Shown here piece by piece: positions 37,716-46,469 of a stretch of 64,000 nt of DNA. The DNA lies in the NCBI GenBank assembly GCA_963763325.1, contig CAVXOL010000001.1:434001-498000 (forward strand). Direction: 5' to 3'. Each line of letters opens with the position of its first letter. Within the stretch, counting starts at the first letter, position 1. This DNA is from JBBECJ01 sp963763325. Lineage in GTDB: Bacteria > Chloroflexota > Chloroflexia > Thermomicrobiales > CFX8. The translations under genes were made by a program, and so were the position numbers. The notes beneath the pieces were generated by a model. It ran no database searches, was not told the origin of the DNA, and was given only the letters and a program-made list of their open reading frames with translations.

Positions 37716-37731
37716 AGCGTCGTCTCGGCGG

Positions 37732-38241
37732 CTAGTCGCTGGATTCGGGGTTGGCGCGGCGCAGAGTCGAGCGGATGTTGGCGATCAGGGCGTCGAGGTC
37801 GAACGGCTTCGAGATGATGCTGTCGGCCAACAGATCGTCGATCGACTCACGCAGGATGAAGCCAGCTGACATCGCGATGATCGGAACGCTGGCCGTCTCC
37901 GGTTCGGATTTCAGGGTCCGTGCTGCTTCGACCCCGTTCATGACCGGCATCATTAGATCCATCAGCACCAGCGCGGGCGGATCGTCGCGGACTATCGTGA
38001 CGGCCTCCTGACCGTTGGCGGCTGTGACGGGCGTGAAACCCTCATCCTCGAGCAGTGCTTCGAGGACCGATCGAATCGTAGGGTCGTCGTCAACGATCAA
38101 GATTCGCACTGTATTCGCTTGATAATCCCGTACCGCGGATGCGCTTTCGCGCTGACCGCGCTCGTCGTCCCACGGATACTCTCGCGCTGCCTCGGGAGCC
38201 GACACAGTCGTGACTTCCGGCATTGATTCAGCCATAACCAT
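37732..38241 (-). CDS. Single-domain response regulator
   Basis: After a variable N-terminus (MVMAESMPEVTTVSAPEAAR...), residues from about 45 form a CheY-type receiver: acidic pocket VRILIVDDDPTIRSVLEALL, phospho-acceptor Asp in PALVLMDLMMPVMNG, the Thr/Ser position in VPIIAMSAG and Lys in IISKPFDLDALI. No output domain follows, so it works by protein contact. The start is uncertain between ATG 38241, 38235 and a later GTG. The HEAT-repeat gene follows 17 bp downstream; the HEAT protein may be the output partner. No histidine kinase is nearby, and the orphan HisKA-like protein is 6 kb away. Confidence 0.8.
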   Translation of the reverse strand: MVMAESMPEVTTVSAPEAAREYPWDDERGQRESASAVRDYQANTVRILIVDDDPTIRSVLEALLEDEGFTPVTAANGQEAVTIVRDDPPALVLMDLMMPVMNGVEAARTLKSEPETASVPIIAMSAGFILRESIDDLLADSIISKPFDLDALIANIRSTLRRANPESSD

Positions 38242-38443
38242 TCTCTGACCAGATTCGCCATTGCATACAGGTGCGCGATGATCTTGAGCACTTCCGCAAG
38301 AAGCACGCCAAAGCGTTTTACTACGTTGGACTTCCTGAGCGTGTACGATCATTAACCGGGGCCGCTGGCAGTATCTGGGCCGAACCTGCACCAGGTGTCC
38401 CGGCGCGTATGCTGGTGGCTATGTTGCCTGGAGTCGATGAGCG

Positions 38444-38680
38444 ATGCACTTCCTGACCGTACCACCGATGCAATCGGGTGTGCCAGATTGGCTGGCGCTG
38501 GCTGTTGTCATCGCCAGCATTGCGCTTGCCGTCCTGACACTCTCGCTGATGCTGCTCCGGCTCCGACCGGCGACCGATGACGAGTCCGGTAGCGTGCCGG
38601 GGATCGTCCGCGACCCTGTCCTGTTGCTGTCGGCAGCCGGCGTCATCGGGCTGGCCGTTGCTGCCTGGTTGTTGCGTTAG
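38444..38680 (+). CDS. Small two-helix membrane protein
   Basis: A 78-residue protein with two predicted transmembrane helices (WLALAVVIASIALAVLTLSLMLL and VLLLSAAGVIGLAVAAWLL) joined by a polar loop (RPATDDESGSVPGIVRD). ATG 38444 is preceded by GGAG-like sequence. No family recognised. It is isolated between the response regulator (opposite strand) and the HepT/MntA operon. Confidence 0.5.
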   Translation: MHFLTVPPMQSGVPDWLALAVVIASIALAVLTLSLMLLRLRPATDDESGSVPGIVRDPVLLLSAAGVIGLAVAAWLLR

Positions 38681-38962
38681 GCTTGCGCCCGCACTGGCTG
38701 AGAGCGGCGCAATCATCGCGTCAATCGCGCGACCACAACACATATCGCCGTCATTTGTAACACATTTCGTGTGTGATGAAATGTCGATCCGGACATATCA
38801 GCCGATCTGGCTGGATTGGCTGACACGAAAGTGTGGTGATCTGGTGGCACGCTCCATGCGTACTCATCTGCGACTCACGATGGTCCCCACCCATCGCGGC
38901 TCCGGACCAGCGAACTGGTTCGCACACCACAACCCTATCTCTTCACCCCATCCTTCCCTCCC
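38681..38962. other. Gap between the membrane protein and the MntA/HepT operon
   Basis: No gene seen. There is a 7-bp inverted repeat near 38757-38780 (ACATTTC ... GAAATGT) and otherwise unremarkable sequence. Confidence 0.3.
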
Positions 38963-38990
38963 GAGGCGACCCTTACCCCAGGGCCGCCTC
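38963..38990 (-). terminator. Terminator of the MntA/HepT operon
   Basis: Stem GAGGCG/CGCCTC with an inner CCCT/AGGG pair (38963-38990), 16 bp past the stop of the last gene of the operon. Confidence 0.55.
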
Positions 38991-39005
38991 TCCTCTTGCC
39001 TGGAG

Positions 39006-39357
39006 TTACGAGTTCGACTGATCCTTCAGAATCCGTTCGAGTTCCGCGACAAGTGGTGGCAGGTTGTCTCGGGCGATCTCGTAGATCACACGCAGGTCAA
39101 CCGTGTCGTATGCATGAATGACACGGTTGCGTGTGTCTATTGCTTGCCGCCACGGTACTTTGAGGGTATTTTGCTCGCGTTTCAGGTGACATGCGGTTTG
39201 CGGCCTCACCAATCACCTCGACGAGCCGGACGAGCGCAAGTCCGAGGAGTTCGTCTTCAAGGACTTCATCGACGGACTTTCCGGTCGTATGCTTGATAGC
39301 CCGTTGAGCATTGTCCAGCATTTGTCGCATGGTGATCGAGTCGTCACGCAGCGTCAT
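39006..39357 (-). CDS. HepT-like toxin, module 1, frameshifted
   Basis: About 116 residues. The chain starts MTLRDDSITMRQMLDNAQRAIK and contains ALVRLVEVIGEAANRMS. After one indel near 39175 the next frame gives VPWRQAIDTRNRVIHAYDTVD, with the RNRVIHAY motif (R-X4-H-X-Y type) of HepT RNases, then LPPLVAELERIL. HepT is the toxin of the MntA/HepT system and is silenced when its Tyr is adenylylated by the MntA partner. Its ATG at 39357 overlaps the stop of the MntA gene by 14 bases. If the indel is real, the catalytic C-terminus is lost. Confidence 0.8.
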
Positions 39358-39646
39358 AGCGTACCTCTGCATCGCGCATGACATCGTCGCGGAAGTATGG
39401 GCTCAGGAAGCCGGGTGTATTGAGGTCCACCTTGCGACCGAACAGTGCCGAGAGCTCACGTTCCATATCGAAGAACGCAAAACCCGGCGTATGTCCCGGC
39501 TCGAACTCGACCAGCACATCAACGTCGCTTTCATCGGTGAAGTCGTCGCGGAGGACCGAGCCGAAGAGGGCCAGCCTGCGGATGTGGTGCTTGCGGCAGA
39601 AAGCGTCGATCTTGGCTTGTGGGATATCAATCCGTGCCTTTGTCAC
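39344..39646 (-). CDS. MntA-like nucleotidyltransferase antitoxin, module 1
   Basis: A 100-residue minimal nucleotidyltransferase. Helix QAKIDAFCRKHHIRRLALF is followed by GSVLRDDFTDESDVDVLVEF, which holds the GSxxR...SDxDxxVEF metal site, then FFDMERELSALFGRKVDLNT. Such proteins adenylylate the HepT Tyr and thereby neutralise it. The GTG at 39646 has GGAGGGG seven bases upstream. It overlaps the module 2 HepT gene by 20 bases at its 5' end and the module 1 HepT gene by 14 bases at its 3' end, so the four genes are translationally coupled. Confidence 0.88.
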   Translation of the reverse strand: MTKARIDIPQAKIDAFCRKHHIRRLALFGSVLRDDFTDESDVDVLVEFEPGHTPGFAFFDMERELSALFGRKVDLNTPGFLSPYFRDDVMRDAEVRYDAA

Positions 39647-39995
39647 GATAGTCCCCTCCAGGCTCCAGGATGCGCTCAAGTTCGATGATTAGCTGGGGTA
39701 GATTCTCAGTAACGATTTGCCAGACGATGCGGAGATTGATCGTGTCGTACTCATGGGTCAAGCGGTTTCGTAGACCGATCATTTGCCGCCAGGGTATTGC
39801 CCCATGTGTGGCGCGTGTCTCCGGAGACACGCGTGTCGCCGCTTCGCCGGTAATCTCCAGGAGTTGGACGGTTGCAAGCGCAAGCATTCGATCTGACAGC
39901 AGGTCTGCGAGCGATTTCCCTTCCATAAAATGAATCGCTTCTCTGGCATGGTCGAGCATCTGCCGCATGCTTACCGTATCGTCACGCCGCGTCAT
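39627..39995 (-). CDS. HepT-like toxin, module 2
   Basis: A 122-residue HEPN-superfamily protein, intact. Start MTRRDDTVSMRQMLDHAREAIH, then LATVQLLEITGEAATRVSPETRA, PWRQMIGLRNRLTHEYDTIN with the RNRLTHEY motif of the catalytic core, and LPQLIIELERIL. ATG 39995 overlaps the stop of the upstream MntA gene (TGA at 39982-39984). Similar at every position to the module 1 toxin, so the two modules arose by tandem duplication. Confidence 0.88.
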   Translation of the reverse strand: MTRRDDTVSMRQMLDHAREAIHFMEGKSLADLLSDRMLALATVQLLEITGEAATRVSPETRATHGAIPWRQMIGLRNRLTHEYDTINLRIVWQIVTENLPQLIIELERILEPGGDYRDKGTD

Positions 39996-40285
39996 AGTAT
40001 GGTTCCGCTTCATCCAGGACTTCATCGCGATAGTACTTGCTCAGGTCGTCAGGTGTGTTCAGATCTACCTGGCGTCCAAGCAGTTCCGACAACTCGTCCT
40101 GCATCGTGAAGAATTCCCGACCCCGGAACCTGGTCTGGCTCGAACTCGACCAGCACATCGATATCGCTCTCGTCGGTAAAGTCGTCGCGGAGGACGGAGC
40201 CGAACAAGGCGAGACGCGTGATGTGGTGCTTGCGGCAGAAAGCGTTGATCTCGGCTTGTGGGATGTGAATCCGTGCGCGTGTCAT
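39982..40285 (-). CDS. MntA-like nucleotidyltransferase antitoxin, module 2, frameshifted
   Basis: ATG 40285 (MTRARIHIPQAEINAFCRKHH, GGGAG upstream) leads to ALFGSVLRDDFTDESDIDVLVEF, the metal-binding motif of minimal nucleotidyltransferases. One indel near 40125 shifts the rest, which in the next frame reads REFFTMQDELSELLGRQVDLNT and then ends ...EAEPYYDAA at the TGA at 39982. It is first in the four-gene operon and closely similar to the module 1 protein. The catalytic part lies before the indel and is intact. Confidence 0.82.
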
Positions 40286-40325
40286 CGTTGGCTCCCGCGT
40301 GGCTGGATGCTGTCGTCCATCAGCG

Positions 40326-41609
40326 TCATTGTAGCGCGGGGGTTGCCTCGACCTCCGGCTCGGGGGCGTCGATCGTGTAGTCGCGGATGCGGGGCGAGAC
40401 GAGCGCGACGACGCCGGCCAGGCCGATGCAGAGCAGGCCGCCGAGGACAACGGCCGGCTGTAGGCCGATGAACCTGGCCGTGATGCCGATCTGGAAGTTG
40501 CCCAGTTCCGGGCCGCCGCCGGAGAAGACCGAGTGGACCGCCGCAACCCGGCCACGCAGGGCGTCGGGCGTCGCCAGCTGGCGGATCGTGTGGCGGAAGG
40601 TCATGCTGACGGTGTCGGCGGCGCCGGAGGCGGCCAGCGCCGCCAGCGCGATCGGGAAGCTCGGCGCCAGGCCGAAGGCGATGATCGACGCGCCGTAGAT
40701 GGCGACGGCGCCGATCACCATCCGGCCTGGCCGGTGCGGGACCGGCAGCGCCGAGAGGATCAGCCCACCGGCAACCGCCCCGGCCGCTGATGCTGAATAG
40801 AGCAGTCCCAGTCCTGATTCGCCGACGCCGAGGATCTCATCGGCGAAGATCGGCATCAGCAGCAGCGCCGAGGCGAAGAGGGTCGCCAGGAAGTCGAGCG
40901 CCATCAGCGACAGGATGACCGGATTGTGGCGCACGAAGCGGAGTCCCTCGATCACCGTCTGGATGCCGCTGCCGACGACGACCGGTGTCTTCGGCCGCAG
41001 CCGCATCGCCAGCAGCGCGCCGATGACGGCCGCGAAGGATGCGGCGTCGAGCCAGTAGGTCGCGCTCAGGCCGATCGTGGCGATCGCGACGCCACCGACG
41101 GCCGGGCCAACGACTGCCGCGATGTTGCGTGCCAGGATGTTGAGCGTCAGCGCCTGCGCCAGATGGTGGCGTGGGACGAGGTTGGGGATCAGCGCGGCTC
41201 TTGCCGGGTCGTCGAAGCAGCTCGCGGTCGCTGTCAATAGGGTGATGATGTAGATCAGCGCGACCGAAGCGTTGCCAGTCGCCGTTGCGAGCGCGAGGAC
41301 GCCTGAGAAGCTGCCCATCAACGCCTGGGTGACGATCAGTACCCGGCGGCGGTCCCGCGAGTCGGCGAAGGCGCCGCCGACGAGGGCGAACGCGATCGTT
41401 GGGATCGCGCGGAAGAGGCCGAGCGCGCCGAGCTGGAGGGCCGAGCCGGTCAGCAGGTACAGTTGCCAGCCGATGGCAACCGTCTGCATGTAGGTGCCCA
41501 TCGTCGAGACGAACTCGCCCGCCCATAGCAGCCGGTAGTCGTGGTGCCGCAGCGCAACGGTCGCGCGATCGCGCCGTTGTCGTCGCCCGTCGTGCTGTGT
41601 TTCGTCCAT
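40326..41609 (-). CDS. MFS transporter (MFS_3/EntS-like)
   Basis: A 427-residue, intact, 12-helix major facilitator. The first loop has GGAFADSRDRRRVLIVTQ (the motif A position between helices 2 and 3), followed by a run of helices to residue 200. The second half repeats the pattern, with PVPHRPGRMVIGAVAI. ATG 41609 is the start. The sequence resembles the MFS_3/EntS type that exports small molecules such as siderophores and drugs, which is a family-level guess. The gene follows a 32-bp inverted-repeat element upstream and ends 41 bp before the MntA operon on the same strand. Confidence 0.9.
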   Translation of the reverse strand: MDETQHDGRRQRRDRATVALRHHDYRLLWAGEFVSTMGTYMQTVAIGWQLYLLTGSALQLGALGLFRAIPTIAFALVGGAFADSRDRRRVLIVTQALMGSFSGVLALATATGNASVALIYIITLLTATASCFDDPARAALIPNLVPRHHLAQALTLNILARNIAAVVGPAVGGVAIATIGLSATYWLDAASFAAVIGALLAMRLRPKTPVVVGSGIQTVIEGLRFVRHNPVILSLMALDFLATLFASALLLMPIFADEILGVGESGLGLLYSASAAGAVAGGLILSALPVPHRPGRMVIGAVAIYGASIIAFGLAPSFPIALAALAASGAADTVSMTFRHTIRQLATPDALRGRVAAVHSVFSGGGPELGNFQIGITARFIGLQPAVVLGGLLCIGLAGVVALVSPRIRDYTIDAPEPEVEATPALQ

Positions 41610-41662
41610 GCGCGAGTGCCCGCACTCCTTTCAGCAGCGGTGTGGGGCCCTCGCTCACGGTC

Positions 41663-41771
41663 GGAGACAGGTGACAGGGAACAGGGGACAGGAGTTGGAT
41701 CGAACTGGCGGAACGCCATGCTCGTCCCTGACGTATCAGCTCCTGTCCCCTGTTCCCTGTCACCTGTCTCC
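41663..41771. repeat. Inverted-repeat element with 32-bp perfect arms
   Basis: Arms 41663-41694 and 41740-41771 are exact complements. Each arm is itself built from GACAGG/GGGACAGG units. Spacer 45 bp. It lies between the MFS start and the metalloprotease stop. Possibly a REP/MITE-type repeat that forms a cruciform or transcript hairpin. Confidence 0.85.
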
Positions 41772-41867
41772 TCTACAGGCAGTCGCGGTGAACAGCTGGG
41801 TCCACGATTGATCTGCCAGATTCTTACCACACAGACGCCAAGGGAGAAGATGAGGCGTTCGCATGCC

Positions 41868-44367
41868 TCATCTCGCGGTCGCGAGCGTGATGCCAGCATC
41901 GAGATACAGATTGAAGCCGGACGATGCAGGGTTATGCTCGGCGCGCCAGCGCACTTCCATCGTGTGCGGTACTGCCTGGCCCAGCCAATTCCTCGCATAG
42001 TCAGCCAGTCCGTTGACCGCGAAGACCACCTGCCGGTCGTTCCGTGCGCTGGCGCTGTAGAAGTCGACAGTGCCCATCAACTTGCCGTCGACATAGATGT
42101 CGGCCATGCCGCCATCCGGGCGGAACGCGCCGACCAGCGCCGCGCTGCCACCAACGAAACTGTATACCGCCTTGTCGCCTTCGGCGGCGTTCGGGAGGAT
42201 CGTCATCAGGCCACCAAGCGCGGTCGCGGCTTTGAAGGGCTCCCATGTGCCGGTGTATGCCCACGCTGGAGACGCGTCGTCAGCAACGTTGACACTGAGA
42301 CGACGGCTCAGGCTGTACGGACTGGGATTGCCAAGTCCATCGGTGGCGCGCACGCGAAACTGGATCGTCGCGCCGAGCTTGACTGGGACAGTCTGCTCCG
42401 TCGCGCCCGGAGCCGGCTGGGGCACGAGACTGACGAACTGCCAGCCGGTGGCGTTCAACTGCTGAAGCTGCTGGCTGCTGATGCCGTCTGGATCACTGCT
42501 CGACCAGCGTGCCTGCACGTTGATGGAGTAGCCCGGGTTTCCGAACGGGAAGGTATTGCCGATCGTCTGGCCCGCGACGAGCAGCACCTCCGGCCCGCTG
42601 ATGGTTGGTGGCGAGTTGAGGCTGGTGATGCGCAGGTTGTAGCTTCTGTACCCGGAATAGGTCGCATCGGGCTGGCGCACTCTGAGGTAGTACACCCCCG
42701 ATGCGGGAATCGTGTAGTCGATCAGGGATGCAGCACTCTCGCTGCCGCTGTTGTCGTCGCTGGCGATCAGTGTCTGCGCTGTGTCGTACAAATCGAGGGT
42801 GGTGTCCGTCGTGCGCTGGCCGTGATTCTTGTACGTCTCGAAGCGCATCGGGTTGCCGGCAATCAGGTTGAGCTTGACCCAGTCCTCGTCACCCGGCTCG
42901 CAAAGGCCGTGGCGCTCGTCGATTGGGTGCGCGACGGTCCGTGCCTGGCCGGCGTTGTCGTCGTCCTCGTACCCATCGTAGGTGCAGAGTACCGTCACGC
43001 GCAGCAGGTAGCGGCTGCCGGTGATACCTGCTGCCCCGTTGTTGTGTACCCGCAGGTGATAGAAGACACAACCAACGTCGCAGGTTGGGCTGTAGGTAAT
43101 GCTCGATGACAGGTCGGAGCCGGTGCGGTTATCGTTGCGCGCCACCTGGTTGCCGTCCTTGTGTGTCAGGGTCAGCACCGTGTCGACGGCGGGGTCGAGT
43201 TGGACTGTCTCGATCTGGTAGCTGTACCCGGTGAATAAGGTCAGCTCGAACCAGTCTTCATCGGCCGGGCTACAGAAGGCGTGCCACTCCTCGGTATCGA
43301 CTGGCAGATCGCGTGCCTGGCCGGCGCTGTCATCCGGTTCGGTGGCTTCGTCGGGGCAGCCGTTGCTACCCTGGGAGAGGAACCGGCTGTTTGCGATGTT
43401 CCAGTGGGTTGCCAGGTAGCTTCCGGGAGCCGGGTTGGTGCTGAAGTAGTCATCGTGGTTGCAGTCCATCACCTCCGCATTCGCGCAGAGGAACTGCATC
43501 GGCGGGGCGTCAAGGTCGCCATCGCCATCGCTATCGAAGTCCGAGTAGCACATGACATCGTACTCGTCGAAGCAGTGTCCGCCGGGGTTGCCGAGGGGAA
43601 CGTCGTGAGTCGAATTCGGCGCGTCGTGCTGGACGGCGCCGAGCATGTGGCCCAGCTCGTGCGCGACCGTATGAGTGGCGACCAACCGTTGGATATAGAT
43701 GCACCGCATAGCCGGGGCCGATGTTGTTGGCATTGTTCTGGCCCGGCTGCGAGTCGGGCACGTACGTGCCTTGACCGGCGGCGTACGGTACGCTCGTCTC
43801 GCTGAAGACGAGGTACTTGCGGTCGGTCCGGTTGAAGCCTTGCTGCTTGAGACTCACGATGATCTCGTCGATCGCGTCGTCCTGTTCTGCAGGGATGACG
43901 ACATGGCTGACGGCGAGTTGGCACTGTGAATCCTGGACAAAGCGGATGTGGCGGATGCCGCCCGTCTCCTGCGCGCTACGGAAGAAGAGCTCGTCGGCTT
44001 CGAGCGCCACCTGTCGAAAGGTGGCGAGGTATGTGCCGAAGCGGCTTGTGACATCCGCGCCACGGACGTACAGGATCTGGATACGGTAGCCGCTGACGCC
44101 ATCACCGTCGCAGGGAAGAGACGCGGCCGTCAAGGAGTCCGGTAACGGCTCAGCTTCGGTCTTGTCGTCGCCCGTGGCGGCATCCGGGCCATGGGTGCAG
44201 ACGTCTGCCTCAGGGAGGTAGATCAGGCCAGCGGCGACACAGTCTTCGCCCGCATGATCGCTTTCGGCTGACGCCTGACGTGGGATTGCGCCAAGCGAGC
44301 CGAGCAGCAACGCGGCCACCAGGATGACGGTCAGTGTTCGGGAGCGGTGGAGAAAAGCTGACAGCAT
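41868..44367 (-). CDS. Secreted zinc metalloprotease with PPC-type domains, frameshifted
   Basis: ATG 44367 has GGAGG six bases upstream and opens a signal peptide (LHRSRTLTVILVAALLLGSLG...ASAESD). After a linker of about 50 residues comes a metzincin-like catalytic domain. The zinc motif HTVAHELGHMLGAVQHD (HExxHxxGxxHD type) and the downstream NPGGHCFDEYDVMCYSD are in the second frame, reached by one indel near 43715. Next are two pre-peptidase C-terminal-like beta domains (EWHAFCSPADEDWFELTLF and HGLCEPGDEDWVKLNLI), each opening with a PxDEDW pattern. An Ig-like region and a final laminin-G-like domain complete the chain (MADIYVDGKLMGTVDFY). It should be exported and degrade extracellular protein. 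Confidence 0.85.
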
Positions 44368-44484
44368 ACATCCTCCATTGAAGGTGACGGCAACGCTGTG
44401 GACGACGAGCGAAGGAAGAGTGGGTCGCCGCGGCTTCACAGTCTCGGTTTTGAGCCGGCCAATCGCAATGAATGTCTCCCGGAA

Positions 44485-44564
44485 GTGCATCAGGTGTCAG
44501 GGAGATGGTTCGTGAGCGGAGCATGCATCTCGACCGCCACGGACCTGCACCTGACACCTGGCAC
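44485..44564. repeat. Short inverted repeat upstream of the metalloprotease gene
   Basis: CAGGTGTCAGG (44491-44501) and its complement (44550-44560), each extended by GTGC/GCAC with a small bulge. It lies between the metalloprotease start (44367) and the oxidoreductase stop (44579), where it may terminate the oxidoreductase transcript. Confidence 0.55.
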
Positions 44565-44578
44565 CTCATTCCTGGGGC

Positions 44579-45973
44579 TTACGTAGGCCGGATGTTCTGG
44601 TTGAGGTGGAAGAAGTTCTCCGGGTCGTACTCTCGCTTGACCCGTGCTAGCTTGTCGTAGTTGTCGCGGTAGGTGGCGCGGACACGGTCCTGGCTCTCAT
44701 CGGCCATCATGAAGTTGACGTAGGCCCCGCCCGACGTGAACGGGTGGAGGTCTTCCCAGTAGGCCTGCATCCAGGCCATGTTGCGTGGCATGTTGGCCGG
44801 GTCGGCGTCGATCGCGACGATATTGTGGACGTACTCGACATCGCGATAGCTGTAGGCCGTGTCGTTCTTGCCGACGCGCTGGATCGCGCCGGTCTGCGGG
44901 TAGAGGTGCATCGTCGATTGCAGCGACGGTACGATCGGCCCATGCTTGGCGTGGATCGGGATCATCCCGTCGGTCAGCCGTGGGATGTAGTCGGCCTTCC
45001 AGTAGTGGTGCAGCCCCGGCGCGTAGATCGGGTCGAACATCGTGTTGACGGCCGGCATCGGCATCGGTCCGGCCAGGTCAACCAGCGGCGGCGCGGCCTC
45101 GCGCAGCGGCCTCAGCATCTGCTCGCCCTGCTCGACCGGGCCGTTGTAGCAGACCATGATCGTCGTCATCGGCACGAAGTGCAGGTGCTCGGGGATGAAC
45201 GGCGCCGGTGGCCCCTGGTGGAAGCTGAAGAAGGCGCTCATCTCGTCCGGCACGTCGCGCATGAAGTCGCGGAAGGTGCGCAGCAGGTGCTCGGTGTGCC
45301 GGACATCGTAGAAGATCGGACCGGCGTAGACGGTGCTGACCGGATGGAGCTGGAACTCGAACGAGGTCACGACCCCGAAGTTGCCGCCGCCGCCGCGTAG
45401 CGCCCAGAACAGGTCAGGATGCTCGGTTTCGCTGGCGGTGACCAGCTCGCCGGAGGCAGTGACGACATCGGCCGAGATCAGGTTGTCGCACGACAGCCCG
45501 AGGCTGCGTGAGAGGTGGCCGAAACCGCCACCGAGCGTCAGCCCGCCGACGCCGGTTGTGCCGATGATGCCGGTTGGCGTCGCCAGCCCAAAGGCGTGGG
45601 TGGCGTGGTCGACATCGCGCCAGAGCGCGCCACCGCCGACCCTTGCCGTCCGGCGCGCCGGGTCAACGCGGACATGATTCATCCGTGACAGGTCGATCGT
45701 CAGGCCGCCGTCGGCCATCGCGTTGCCCGAGACGTTGTGTCCTCCACCACGGATGGCGACCTCAAGGCCGCTGGCGTTGGCGAACCTGACGGCAGCGATC
45801 ACATCGGCAGCATCGACGCAGCGGGCGACGAGTGCCGGGCGCTTGTCGATCATCACGTTGTAGAGGGTGCGCGCTTCGTCATAGTTCGCGTCACCCGGCT
45901 GGATGACGTCTCCGTGGATCTGACCGCGCAGGCCGTCGATCTGGTCATTGGTTAGTCGTGTTGTGGTTACCAT
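44579..45973 (-). CDS. FAD-linked oxidase with BBE domain
   Basis: A 464-residue flavoprotein of the berberine-bridge/vanillyl-alcohol oxidase superfamily. The FAD domain (about 40-215) holds the covalent-flavin His in AIRGGGHNVSG, then GGALWRDVDHATHAFGLATPTG and GVGGLTLGGGFGHLSRSLGLSCDN. The substrate domain follows, and the C-terminal BBE segment contains YVNFMMADESQDRVRATY and LARVKREYDPENFFHLNQN. Such enzymes oxidise alcohols, sugars or alkaloid-like compounds with O2. The second flavin linkage (Cys) in TLYNVMI is not seen, but DNLIS is the place to look. GGGAG precedes the start. It is intact. Confidence 0.93.
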   Translation of the reverse strand: MVTTTRLTNDQIDGLRGQIHGDVIQPGDANYDEARTLYNVMIDKRPALVARCVDAADVIAAVRFANASGLEVAIRGGGHNVSGNAMADGGLTIDLSRMNHVRVDPARRTARVGGGALWRDVDHATHAFGLATPTGIIGTTGVGGLTLGGGFGHLSRSLGLSCDNLISADVVTASGELVTASETEHPDLFWALRGGGGNFGVVTSFEFQLHPVSTVYAGPIFYDVRHTEHLLRTFRDFMRDVPDEMSAFFSFHQGPPAPFIPEHLHFVPMTTIMVCYNGPVEQGEQMLRPLREAAPPLVDLAGPMPMPAVNTMFDPIYAPGLHHYWKADYIPRLTDGMIPIHAKHGPIVPSLQSTMHLYPQTGAIQRVGKNDTAYSYRDVEYVHNIVAIDADPANMPRNMAWMQAYWEDLHPFTSGGAYVNFMMADESQDRVRATYRDNYDKLARVKREYDPENFFHLNQNIRPT

Positions 45974-45991
45974 CGTCTGTCTCCCTGTTGG

Positions 45992-46231
45992 TTATATCTC
46001 TGATTGCTCCGTCATCGAGAGGTGGGGTGGGTCGAATCCTCCTTCCCGAGTCGTGGTGGATTGCTCTGTCTGAAGGTCGAGAAAGCTGAACGCTGCGCTG
46101 AGGCTCGCGAAGCTGTGCCATTGGCCGGTGCGGATGTCTTCCAACGAGGCGCGCCAGACGACGGACGCGCCGGTACCTGACTGCCACAGCCGCAGCAGAT
46201 ATGACTGGTACTCGCGCGGTCGATCTGACAT
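45992..46231 (-). CDS. Small conserved protein of 79 residues
   Basis: A short soluble protein: MSDRPREYQSYLLRLWQSG, then VVWRASLEDIRTGQWHSFASLSAAFSFL. I recognise the VWRASLExxxTGxxxxFASLxxLFxFL pattern from short proteins of Chloroflexota and Actinobacteria, always of unknown function, often near other small genes. ATG 46231 has GAAAGG nine bases upstream. It lies just downstream of an inverted repeat and is divergent from the BTAD regulator gene. Confidence 0.6.
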   Translation of the reverse strand: MSDRPREYQSYLLRLWQSGTGASVVWRASLEDIRTGQWHSFASLSAAFSFLDLQTEQSTTTREGGFDPPHLSMTEQSEI

Positions 46232-46253
46232 CGTCGGTGCCTTTCGGTGCAGG

Positions 46254-46336
46254 AGTCGGGACTCGGGATTCGGGATCCGGGGTTGTTGGAGGGAACGGAT
46301 GCGTTCGCTGCCCCCGAACCCCGAGTCCCGACCTCC
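46254..46336. repeat. Imperfect inverted repeat in the divergent promoter region
   Basis: The 19-bp arms TCGGGACTCGGGATTCGGG (46258-46276) and its complement (46315-46333) match at 18 of 19 positions; the element sits 134 bp before the BTAD gene. It is the same design as the other long intergenic inverted repeats in the window. Confidence 0.7.
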
Positions 46337-46469
46337 CACACACCCTACTGCCCGCCTATCAAGAGACCATCAACGTTGGCTCAAGCGGGGTTGGCAGGAC
46401 CGTTGAGGGGCGTATGATGGGGTTGGCTCCGTCCACGTCGCGATCAGAGCACGGAGGATTGAGGACGAG

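Noticed and set aside
41541..43109. 522-residue plus-strand frame opposite the metalloprotease
   Set aside because: Antisense of PPC-type domains; starts inside the MFS gene and has no signal or motif.
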